NCBI GenBank assembly: GCA_017397895.1
Contig: JAFQHP010000049.1
Coordinates: forward strand, 18,461-82,460
Origin: Clostridia bacterium
GTDB lineage: Bacteria; Bacillota; Clostridia; Christensenellales; Aristaeellaceae
DNA: 64,000 bases
Direction: 5' to 3'
This document shows positions 25,916-34,240 of this stretch, piece by piece (positions within the stretch are counted from its first letter, which is position 1; every line of letters starts with the position of its first letter). The notes under the pieces were generated by a model. That model had not been told where the DNA came from, made no database searches, and was given only the letters and a program-made list of their open reading frames with translations. Both the position numbers and the translations under genes were made by a program.

Positions 25916-26839
25916 TTATCGTTCTTGTTGCTGTTGACGCTTACGCTGCCAGGTATCCAGTAGCCGGAAGATGACGGTTTCCATCTGCTGGGGCGTATAG
26001 GACTTGGGGAAATACTTGCGCAGGGCTTCGGCGGAGAAAGATACCTGCTCCTGCTCCACCTTCTTCTCTTCGGACAGAATGGCACTCATCACTGCCGGGG
26101 ACAGCTTGTCCTCCTGACTGAACCGCTTCATCCGCTGCGCCTGGGACAAGGACGGCGTAGCCTGTTCGCTTTCCATGGCATCCAGCAGCTGGGCTTGTTC
26201 CTCCTGCTTCAGGTAGGACAGCTCCACCGCCGGATTGAATGCGATTTTCTTTTCGTCCACCATGGTCAGTAATTGGGGAATCAGGTGGGTCAGGCGGATG
26301 TAGCGATGCACTTGATTTCTGCTTTCGCCTGATTCCTGTCCGACAATATCAAGTGCCTGTAACTTCATCCCAACTTGGGATGAAGTCAGGTCAGACCTTT
26401 TCCCTTGTCGTCTCAACGCCTCCAACTTCATCTTATAGGCAAAAGCCCTCTCACTGGGCAGGATGTTCTCCCGCTGGATGTTGCTATCCACCATCACCAG
26501 TACGGCGGCATTATCGTCCATTTCTCGAACGATCACCGGCATGGTGTCGAAGCCTGCCAGTTCACAGGCTCTCTTGCGACGGTGACCGGAGATCAACTCA
26601 TAGCCGCCATCAGGACGGGGACGAGCAATAGCCGGCACCAGCACGCCACGTTCCTGAATGCTGCAAGTGGTGTCCGCCATCCGGTCATCGTCCATCACTT
26701 TGAAGGGATGATCCTTGAAGGGGTGGAGTTCAGAAAGCGGAATGTCCATCACCTTTTCCCGGTGATAGTCCTGCCGCTGTTCTTCGGTGGAAAAAAGATC
26801 TTCGTAGGGTGTCAGTTGAATGTGTGTCCGTCTTTTCAT
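25916..26839 (-). CDS. ParB/Spo0J-family partition-like protein
   Basis: 307 aa. The ParB N-terminal nuclease-like domain has IPLSELHPFKDHPFKV, MADTTCSIQERGVLVPAI and the signature GYELISGHRRKRACEL. A central helix-turn-helix (NQVHRYIRLTHLIPQLL) and a basic C-terminus follow. No parA is adjacent, and the closest relatives of this type sit in integrative elements, where they regulate or stabilise the element. An AGGAG ribosome site precedes the ATG. It is divergent from fic. Confidence 0.88.
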   Translation of the reverse strand: MKRRTHIQLTPYEDLFSTEEQRQDYHREKVMDIPLSELHPFKDHPFKVMDDDRMADTTCSIQERGVLVPAIARPRPDGGYELISGHRRKRACELAGFDTMPVIVREMDDNAAVLVMVDSNIQRENILPSERAFAYKMKLEALRRQGKRSDLTSSQVGMKLQALDIVGQESGESRNQVHRYIRLTHLIPQLLTMVDEKKIAFNPAVELSYLKQEEQAQLLDAMESEQATPSLSQAQRMKRFSQEDKLSPAVMSAILSEEKKVEQEQVSFSAEALRKYFPKSYTPQQMETVIFRLLDTWQRKRQQQQER

Positions 26840-26918
26840 ATTTTTCTCCTTTTTTTATCGTATCGTTTGACTGTGTTATGTTGTTGGGAGAACCAAATGC
26901 CCTTTATTTGCATACTTT

Positions 26919-26998
26919 CCCTTGTTTCTGGCATAATTTTAAGGGATTCATTCCCTTTTTCATTGACTTTTCCCTTATATTTGCCTATAATTTAAGGG
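26919..26998. repeat. duplicated operator-like inverted repeats before fic
   Basis: Two 27-bp units, each CCCTT...(17)...AAGGG, lie 53 bases apart (26919-26945 and 26972-26998). The second encloses the -10 box of the fic promoter. Their inner sequences are also alike (TTTCTGGCATAATTT and ATTTGCCTATAATTT). They look like tandem binding sites for one regulator. Confidence 0.6.
26963..26991 (+). promoter_or_regulatory. promoter of the fic gene
   Basis: TTGACT, 17 bases, TATAAT, with the -10 box inside an AAGGG/CCCTT inverted repeat. The transcript would start about 25 bases before the TTG start codon. Confidence 0.8.
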
Positions 26999-27019
26999 TA
27001 AGTGAAAGGAGGTAAGAAT

Positions 27020-28066
27020 TTGAGAGCGTTCAACTATTCCGCAATCAGGGATCAGAAGTGGGATTCCGACATCCTTGGCTTGATTGCTGCCATATACAAA
27101 GAAGCCGGCAAGCAGGAGCTGTACCTGAAGCAGCGTCCGGAGGAGCTGGAGAAGCTGGTGGAGATCGCCAAGGTGCAAAGCACCGAAGCATCCAACGCCA
27201 TTGAGGGCATTGTCACCACCAGCACCAGAATCCGGCAGCTGGTTTCGGAAAAGACCGCTCCGCGGAACCGTGATGAACAGGAGATCGCTGGGTATCGTGA
27301 TGCCTTGAACATCATTCACGAGAACTTCGATGCCATTCCCATCACGCCGAATTACATCCTGCAGCTGCACAAGGTGATGTACAGCCACATGAACAATCCC
27401 ATGGCGGGCCGCACAAAGAGCGTCCAGAACTACATCAGCGCCACTTATCCTGACGGTCATGTGGAAACGCTGTTCACGCCTCTTTCGCCTTTTGAGACGC
27501 CGGATGCCCTCGGCAGGATCTGCGAGGAATACAACCGCATCATTGGCAACATGGAGGTTGAACCGCTGATTGCCATTCCGGTTTTCATCCACGACTTCCT
27601 GTGCATCCATCCCTTCAACGATGGCAACGGCAGAATGAGCCGCCTGCTGACGACACTGCTGCTGTACCGCAGCGGCTTCTATGTGGGCAAGTACATCTCT
27701 CTGGAAGCGAAGATCGCCAAGAACAAGGATCTGTACTACGACGCTCTCCGTCAGGCACAGACCGGCTGGCATGAGGAAGCGGAAGATGCAGTTCCTTTCA
27801 TCAAGTACCTGCTGGGCACCATCCTTGCTGCCTACAAGGATTTTGCGGATCGTTTCGCCTTGGTTGAAACGAAGATGCCAGCGATTGAGATGGTCCGGCA
27901 GGCATCCATGAACAAGCTGGGACGATTCACCAAGCAGGATATCCGGGAGCTTTGTCCCTCCTTAAGCGTCAGTGCCATTGAAGGCGCACTGCGGAAGCTG
28001 GTTGCCGACGAAGAAATCAAACGTGAAGGAAGCGGCAAGAACACCTGCTACTTCCGGCTCAGATGA
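27020..28066 (+). CDS. Fic-domain protein (AMP-transferase type) with C-terminal winged helix
   Basis: 348 aa from a TTG with AAAGGAGG eight bases upstream; a GTG 18 bases earlier would put the ribosome site inside the gene. The Fic motif HPFNDGNGRMSR (197-208) is complete. An inhibitory helix SNAIEG (58-63) precedes it, the class II arrangement in which the Glu blocks ATP. The N-terminal Fic_N-type segment and a C-terminal winged helix complete the common Fic architecture. Such proteins AMPylate target proteins, and some regulate their own gene. It is the last gene before the right end of the element. Confidence 0.92.
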   Translation: MRAFNYSAIRDQKWDSDILGLIAAIYKEAGKQELYLKQRPEELEKLVEIAKVQSTEASNAIEGIVTTSTRIRQLVSEKTAPRNRDEQEIAGYRDALNIIHENFDAIPITPNYILQLHKVMYSHMNNPMAGRTKSVQNYISATYPDGHVETLFTPLSPFETPDALGRICEEYNRIIGNMEVEPLIAIPVFIHDFLCIHPFNDGNGRMSRLLTTLLLYRSGFYVGKYISLEAKIAKNKDLYYDALRQAQTGWHEEAEDAVPFIKYLLGTILAAYKDFADRFALVETKMPAIEMVRQASMNKLGRFTKQDIRELCPSLSVSAIEGALRKLVADEEIKREGSGKNTCYFRLR

Positions 28067-28149
28067 GTGCACTTCTGTGCATTTTGCACAGAGGTTGTCC
28101 AAGGCGCAAACGCCTGATGAATGGCCGCGATTTGCCTTGAAAAACACCA

Positions 28150-28182
28150 ATGCCCGAAGGCTTTTTGCTTGCCTTCGGGCAT
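28150..28182. other. stem-loop beside the right attachment site
   Basis: ATGCCCGAAGGC pairs exactly with GCCTTCGGGCAT across a nine-base T-rich loop. No T-run follows the stem, so it is a weak terminator for fic at best. It ends where the right inverted arm of the attachment site begins. Confidence 0.6.
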
Positions 28183-28235
28183 CGTTTACAATAGGGACGG
28201 TGCTATACATAGGACCGGGAAATGCCAAGCAATCT
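28181..28235. other. right attachment junction of the sigK element
   Basis: The element arm ATCGTTTACAATAGGGACGG leads into the core ATACATAG (28205-28212), after which host sigK sequence begins. The arm is an imperfect inverted copy of the left arm (20 of 26 positions match). The predicted crossover is the AC at 28207-28208. Confidence 0.88.
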
Positions 28236-28829
28236 GGCCACCTCATGCTGGGGGTGCATGCGGCCGTCCAGCAGGCCGTAGCGCATTTCGATCACCAATT
28301 TTTCCCGTTTGGGCAGGTCACGGATGAGCAGGCGCACCCTTTCCATGCTCAGCCGGTGCACCACCTTTTCCTCCAGCTCATCCTCCGGCGTGCCCAGGAT
28401 ATCCATGAAGGAAAGGTCGTTCCCTTCGCCGTCGGTGCCGATGGGATCGGAGAGGGAAACGTCGTTTCGGTACTTTTTGGAGGAGCGCAGCAGCATCAGA
28501 ATTTCGTTTTCAATGCACCGGGCCGCATAGCTGCCCAGCTGGGCGCCGGTTTCGGGGCGAAAAGTATTCACTGCCTTGGTCAGCCCCAGTGCACCTACGG
28601 ATACCAGGTCCTCCCGGGTGTAGCCGGGCACGGTGTATTTGCCTGCAATGTGGGATACCAGCCGCAGGTTGTGGGTGATGAGGGTCTGGCGGGCCTCTTC
28701 ATCCCCCTGCTGCATGCGTTCTATCTGGATTTTTTCCTCCTCCCGGGTGAGGGGCTTGGGAAAGCCGCCGGACAGGCTGCCAAAGAAAAACAGCGCATCC
28801 CGAAACAGCCACAAAAGAAACGAAAACAT
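28203..28829 (-). CDS. sigK: sigK, 5' fragment (208 codons, interrupted before the C-terminus)
   Basis: The start ATG has a strong AAAGGAGG site. The product begins with a hydrophobic pro-sequence (MFSFLLWLFRDALFFFG) as in B. subtilis pro-SigK, then FPKPLTREEE. Region 2 has LITHNLRLVSHIAGKY and CIENEILMLLRSSKK, and the SigK-type DVSLSDPIGTDGEGND follows near residue 133. Region 4 runs to EVARLLGISRSYV and meets an element-encoded TAG. The recognition helix is cut, so the fragment should be inactive. Excision adds 17 residues. SigK drives late mother-cell genes for coat and cortex. SigE was considered, but the pro-sequence and the residue 130-150 segment fit SigK better. Confidence 0.92.
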   Translation of the reverse strand: MFSFLLWLFRDALFFFGSLSGGFPKPLTREEEKIQIERMQQGDEEARQTLITHNLRLVSHIAGKYTVPGYTREDLVSVGALGLTKAVNTFRPETGAQLGSYAARCIENEILMLLRSSKKYRNDVSLSDPIGTDGEGNDLSFMDILGTPEDELEEKVVHRLSMERVRLLIRDLPKREKLVIEMRYGLLDGRMHPQHEVARLLGISRSYV

Positions 28830-28956
28830 TCCTTTTCCTCCTTTCCCCTGATGCCTATGCGGAAAAAGAAGGAGATTTGCCAGTCCCACAAAGATTGCAA
28901 CTGGGCACGCCTTGTGCATCTGAATGCCGAAAAAGTGTCACTTGCCGGTAAACCTA

Positions 28957-28986
28957 TTGAAAACGCAGGCTTTTCAATGCTACAAT
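28957..28986 (+). promoter_or_regulatory. promoter of the LytTR operon
   Basis: TTGAAA, 18 bases, TACAAT, about 22 bases before the LytTR start codon and divergent from sigK. Confidence 0.7.
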
Positions 28987-29008
28987 ATTCCACGGAAGGA
29001 GGGGCGGC

Positions 29009-29458
29009 ATGAAGTACAGGCCTGAAAGAACCGAGAAGGGCGAAAACGAAGTGATCATTCGCTGCACACAGATGACCCAGGAGATTGAGCAGCTCCTTCT
29101 TTTCCTGCAATCCCCCCAAAGAAAGCTGGTGGGCAGCAGGGACGGAACCCAGGTGGTGATTGCGCCGGCAGAAATTCTCTACATTGAAAGCGTGGACGGC
29201 AAAACCTTCGTCTGCACCGCCGGAGATGTGCTGCAGGTGGAACACACCCTCATTCAGCTGGAGCAGATGCTAAACACGGTCAATTTCTTCCGCTGCTCCA
29301 AATCCATGATCCTGAACATTGACAAGGTGGCCGCGCTGAAAAGCCTTGCCTCCAACCGCATTGACGCCACCATGAAAAACGGGGAGCACATCCTCATTTC
29401 CCGCACCTACGCCTCGGACTTCCGCAGGCGGCTGAAAGGAGAAAGCAGCCATGAGTAA
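29009..29458 (+). CDS. LytTR-type DNA-binding response regulator without receiver domain
   Basis: 149 aa with GGAAGGAGG upstream of the ATG. The C-terminal LytTR domain (about residues 45-145) has IAPAEILYIESVDGKTFVCT, FFRCSKSMILNIDKVAAL and HILISRTYASDFRRRL. There is no receiver domain. LytTR-only proteins are typically encoded with a DUF3021 membrane partner, as here, and the pair regulates its own operon and neighbours. The next gene overlaps by eight bases. Confidence 0.9.
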   Translation: MKYRPERTEKGENEVIIRCTQMTQEIEQLLLFLQSPQRKLVGSRDGTQVVIAPAEILYIESVDGKTFVCTAGDVLQVEHTLIQLEQMLNTVNFFRCSKSMILNIDKVAALKSLASNRIDATMKNGEHILISRTYASDFRRRLKGESSHE

Positions 29459-29909
29459 AAAACTGTGGGCGCTGATGGAGCGCTGGCTGACCATCAAGAT
29501 CGGCGTGGAGGTCCGCTGCTGCCTGAGCTTCTTCCTGATGCTGTTTTTCTACTGCGTATACCGGCTGCTGGGCGGTGCGGTGGAAGCGAACATCTGGCAC
29601 ATTGCCGAGATGATCGCCGTGGCGTATCTGTTCGGCTGGGTGCAGGCGCTTCTCCATGCGGACTATGACGAAATGGACCGTCTGGGCGGCAAGGAATGGG
29701 CCGTGATCATCGCAAGCGGCATCGTCTATGGGCTGACGGCGTGGATTGGCGGCTGGTTTGACGAAAGCATGGCCGTGACGCTGCTGTTCCTTGTGTACAT
29801 GATTGCCTGCGGGCTGTGCACGCTGCTGATTTACTATATCAAGCGTTCCATCGACGCCAAGCTGCTCAACGACGACCTGAAGGAATTCCAGCAGCGCACA
29901 AACGACTGA
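29451..29909 (+). CDS. DUF3021 membrane protein (LytTR partner)
   Basis: 152 aa with four membrane segments, for example CCLSFFLMLFFYCVYRLLGG and VTLLFLVYMIACGLCTLLIY, and a charged C-terminal tail. DUF3021 proteins accompany LytTR regulators and probably modulate them from the membrane. It overlaps the LytTR gene and is followed by the ATC-hydrolase-like gene after 16 bases. Confidence 0.85.
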   Translation: MSKKLWALMERWLTIKIGVEVRCCLSFFLMLFFYCVYRLLGGAVEANIWHIAEMIAVAYLFGWVQALLHADYDEMDRLGGKEWAVIIASGIVYGLTAWIGGWFDESMAVTLLFLVYMIACGLCTLLIYYIKRSIDAKLLNDDLKEFQQRTND

Positions 29910-29925
29910 TAAAAGGAGAACGGAA

Positions 29926-30558
29926 ATGAAAACCATCACCCCCGCAACCTGCCAAAGGCTCATCCGCCGCATGCCCATCACGAAAAGCCTGATGAACGGC
30001 TTTGCGTCAAAGGGATGGGAGGCCCATCTGCCCGCCGTGTATGACCGTGCTGCCGCTCTGCTTTCGGAAAACACCGGTGCCGGCAAAGCCCTGCAAATGC
30101 ACCTGAACCAGCTGCTGCCCATGATCGCCCTGTATGAAAAGGCGATGGAGATCACCGGCAGCCGGGAAGAAGCGCTGGCCTTTGTGGAAGAGTGGGCGTT
30201 CATTGAGACAGAAAAGATGATGAAATATATTCAGCCCTTCATGAAGCTGGGGCTGTACCGGCTGATGCCCGCCATGTGCGAATGGATGCTGGACAGAATG
30301 TTCGGCGAAAAAGCGGGGTTCAAATACCGCCGGGTTCCTGATGCACCCAAGTTTTCCGTGGATATGCTGCAATGCCCCTACCTGGAAACCTGCAAGAAAT
30401 ACGGCTGCCCGGAGCTGACGGAGTATTCCTGCCGGGCAGATGACATTACCTACGGCAAAATGCATCCCAACCTCATCTGGGCCCGCACCCAGACCCTGGC
30501 CGGCGGCGGCAGCTGCTGCGATTTCCGGCTGCATGTGAAGCAAAGCAAAGGAGAATAA
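29926..30558 (+). CDS. L-2-amino-thiazoline-4-carboxylate hydrolase-like protein (host copy)
   Basis: 210 aa. It is a close relative of the element copy at 24.2 kb, sharing long identical blocks such as GWEAHLPAVYDRAA, LQMHLNQLLPMIALYEKA and SCRADDITYG. The family cysteines (CPYLETCKKYGCPEL, GGGSCCDFRLH) are conserved. Here it lies in the LytTR-DUF3021 operon with no riboswitch. The function in clostridia is unknown. Confidence 0.78.
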   Translation: MKTITPATCQRLIRRMPITKSLMNGFASKGWEAHLPAVYDRAAALLSENTGAGKALQMHLNQLLPMIALYEKAMEITGSREEALAFVEEWAFIETEKMMKYIQPFMKLGLYRLMPAMCEWMLDRMFGEKAGFKYRRVPDAPKFSVDMLQCPYLETCKKYGCPELTEYSCRADDITYGKMHPNLIWARTQTLAGGGSCCDFRLHVKQSKGE

Positions 30559-30563
30559 CGGTC

Positions 30564-31214
30564 ATGACAAAGAATGCGAACCCCAAACTGCTCCTCTTCG
30601 GTGCCTTCGGCCACCTGCTGTGCTGGCTGGGCGGTGATCTGCTATTGTACTTCATGCCCGGCGGCCCGCTGAATGTAATGGGCCTGTTTGATTATGAAAC
30701 CACCGCCGTCATGCTGGAGGGTGCGTCCGCCCTGCAGTTCACGCTGAGCGGCGTGTTCGGCGTGATTGCCATGATGGTCATCATGCCCGGCTATTTCCAG
30801 ATTGCCAACTTCCTGAAGCCGGTTTCGGAAAAATCTGCCCGCATCGTGCAGGTGGGCACGGCGCTGACCTGCGTTGCCGGGGCGGTGATGCACTTTACCT
30901 GCACCAGCATGCTGTGGCATTTCGTCAAGGCCGGCGCAACGGAGGCGGCCCACAGCATCATGCTGAGCTACTTCTTCGAAACCGCCGCTACCTCCGCCAT
31001 GTGCAACATCGGCGTATTTCTGGTGTGCGTGACGCTGTTCATCTCCGTTTTCAAACAGAAGACCTGCCTGCCCAAGTGGGCCTGCGTGGTCAACACGCTG
31101 CCCTTCACCTTGGTAGCGGCCATCATCTTCGCCGGCATGGGCGCCATGAACGTGGGCAGCTGCCTGATGTTCTTCGGCCTGTATTTCTTGATGAAAAAAT
31201 ACGCTGATACCTGA
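30564..31214 (+). CDS. multi-spanning membrane protein, DUF6796-like (host copy)
   Basis: 216 aa with about six membrane segments; the first contains FGHLLCWLGGDLLLYFMPGG. It matches the element protein at 24.8 kb in position, topology and scattered motifs (Lys-Thr-Cys-Leu-Pro-Lys-Trp-Ala near residue 170), but is much less similar than the hydrolase pair. The first ORFs in front of the two cassettes differ: LytTR-DUF3021 here, riboswitch-SRPBCC-like in the element. Confidence 0.6.
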   Translation: MTKNANPKLLLFGAFGHLLCWLGGDLLLYFMPGGPLNVMGLFDYETTAVMLEGASALQFTLSGVFGVIAMMVIMPGYFQIANFLKPVSEKSARIVQVGTALTCVAGAVMHFTCTSMLWHFVKAGATEAAHSIMLSYFFETAATSAMCNIGVFLVCVTLFISVFKQKTCLPKWACVVNTLPFTLVAAIIFAGMGAMNVGSCLMFFGLYFLMKKYADT

Positions 31215-31230
31215 ACAAGTGAACATAAAG

Positions 31231-31266
31231 AAAAGCTGCACCGAGATAAAGGTGCAGCTTTTTTCC
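31231..31266. terminator. bidirectional terminator
   Basis: AAAAGCTGCACC pairs with GGTGCAGCTTTTTT across an eight-base loop. It ends the LytTR operon and the leftward GH51 gene. Confidence 0.93.
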
Positions 31267-31301
31267 TGTTCGGCACCGGAAAAAATCCCGGTGTTCTTTT
31301 C

Positions 31302-32822
<1,521 letters not shown>

Positions 32823-32937
32823 TCAGCAAAATTTTCCTTCTGGTATATTATTTGTCATCAGGCTCATTTGTCCTGCCTGTCCACTTATTTTTCTTTTTGC
32901 TGCAGCGCATTTTTTTGCTTTTCTCCAGCTCACCATG

Positions 32938-32973
32938 AAAAAACCGGGATGCTGTCACACATCCCGGTTTTTT
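32938..32973. terminator. terminator after the opp operon
   Basis: AAAAAACCGGGATG pairs with CATCCCGGTTTTTT across an eight-base loop. It lies just after the ApbE-like gene, the last gene of the leftward opp operon. Confidence 0.93.
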
Positions 32974-32978
32974 CTTAT

Positions 32979-34229
32979 TCACTTTACGGTATACCCTTGG
33001 GCAACCGCAGAAAGGGTTACTGCAGGGTCGGTGGAAACGATGGTGTTTCCGTCGCAGTACAGGGGGTAAATCCCCTCCCCTGCCAGTGCCATAAAGCCCG
33101 CTTCGTCCAGCACGTCGGTCGCATACAAGGGCAGCAGCCGCATGGCCGCTTCTGCGCAGCCCATGTCATAGGCAGTGGCGTACAGAACCGGCAGCGCCGC
33201 CTTGCACAGGGCGTCCTGTTCGTCCAGGTAAGCCGTGCGCATATCCCCGTTTTCGAACTGGTAGTAATACAGCTCCTTTCGGGTATTCAGCCGCATTTCA
33301 TGCAGCTTCACCAGGGCTGTTCCCCCCATCAATTGCACATCCGCCGCTTTTTCCACATGCTTGGGATCCGTGGGGTTGTACAAATGATCGGTGTAGCTCA
33401 GCTGCCCTTCGGACAGGCAGCGGGTATAGCCGTCATAGCTGGAAATCATGCCCCGGTTGTAGCCGGCGTTTTCCATGCTTTCGGCCAGGAAATCCACAAT
33501 GAAGGCATCCTGCAGGATATACAGGTCAATGAAATCCACAATGCCGTATTCCCTGGCAAAGGCCTGGTACTCCTCCGATACCGCCAGCCGAACGGTATTA
33601 TCCCCCATCAGCTGCAGTTGGATATGGGCAGGGTCGGCAGCGAACTGCGCCACCTTTTGTAGATATTCCTTCTGGTCCCCGTTCTGGTAGGGGTCAAAGC
33701 CTTCGGTTTCCCAGTCCTCCGTGCAGAAAAAGAGGCTGTGGTATTCCTGGAAGGCAGGGCCCAGGTATATGTACCGGCTGCCCGTTTTTTCCACAAGCTC
33801 AAAGGCGGCATACAATTCCCGCGGCACCTGCACCGGCTGGTTCAGGGTGCGGTTGAGGTAATAGAGGTTATTGTATTCCAAGCTGGCCTCCCGGGCGTTG
33901 AAAATCTGGTAGGCCTTCTCTGTTGCTTGTGTATAAAGCATGGAAAGTTCTTTATTTTCCGCCGCTGCATCGGCCCCGCTGCCCCCCAGATAATACTGGA
34001 AGGTGAAGTCCTGGGCGCAATTCATTTCAGAGGCGCTGGTTGCCTCAATCTCGCGCCAGCCGCTTTCCACTGTCACCAGTGTGCTGATCGCGTAGGTAAA
34101 GGCCCCCAGCGCCACTAAAATTGCAACGACCAAAAGCACAATCCGCTTTTTCGTACCGTGCTCATTCACCTCCACCCGTTCCACGGGCTTGGGCTGGTTG
34201 GCGGTACGATCCGCTGCAGTTCTTTTCAT
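32979..34229 (-). CDS. membrane-anchored extracytoplasmic protein, degenerate ApbE-like
   Basis: 416 aa. A basic N-terminus and one membrane segment (RIVLLVVAILVALGAFTYAI, about residues 30-50) anchor a large outer domain. The order of segments resembles ApbE flavin transferases: a helix AFELVEKTGSRYIYLGP, then IVDFIDLYILQDAFIVDFLA in the place of 'DLGGIAKGYAVD', and a late ATAYDMGCAEAAMRLLPL. The Gly-rich flavin-binding and metal residues are missing, so an enzyme is unlikely. A GGAG site lies close to the oppF stop, so it belongs to the opp operon and may assist the transporter. The fold suggestion is an inference. Confidence 0.5.
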   Translation of the reverse strand: MKRTAADRTANQPKPVERVEVNEHGTKKRIVLLVVAILVALGAFTYAISTLVTVESGWREIEATSASEMNCAQDFTFQYYLGGSGADAAAENKELSMLYTQATEKAYQIFNAREASLEYNNLYYLNRTLNQPVQVPRELYAAFELVEKTGSRYIYLGPAFQEYHSLFFCTEDWETEGFDPYQNGDQKEYLQKVAQFAADPAHIQLQLMGDNTVRLAVSEEYQAFAREYGIVDFIDLYILQDAFIVDFLAESMENAGYNRGMISSYDGYTRCLSEGQLSYTDHLYNPTDPKHVEKAADVQLMGGTALVKLHEMRLNTRKELYYYQFENGDMRTAYLDEQDALCKAALPVLYATAYDMGCAEAAMRLLPLYATDVLDEAGFMALAGEGIYPLYCDGNTIVSTDPAVTLSAVAQGYTVK

Positions 34230-34240
34230 TTGTTACTCCG

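Larger units (their letters stand above)
13838..28207. mobile_element. 14.37 kb sigK-intervening ('skin'-like) element
   Basis: The element lies between two copies of ATACATAG that split sigK. Merging the cores restores the SigK reading frame. Its two ends carry inverted arms, so the excised circle would have a roughly 52-bp attP centred on GTGCTAT-AC-ATAGCAC. A large serine recombinase is the first gene inside the left end. No phage structural, packaging or lysis gene and no conjugation gene is present. The cargo is small ORFs, carbohydrate-active genes, regulators, a Mn riboswitch operon and a plasmid-like ParB/winged-helix pair with Fic. Skin elements in sigK are known from B. subtilis and C. 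difficile; their excision in the mother cell allows SigK synthesis. Confidence 0.9.

Noticed and set aside
13838..28207. Element as a prophage
   Set aside because: No capsid, tail, packaging, lysis or phage replication genes were seen; only the recombinase and maintenance-type genes are shared with mobile elements.
28203..28829. Interrupted sigma factor as sigE
   Set aside because: The hydrophobic pro-sequence followed by FPKPL and the DVSLSDPIGTDGEGND segment fit SigK better; SigE also has a pro-sequence, so this is a preference from similarity, not proof.
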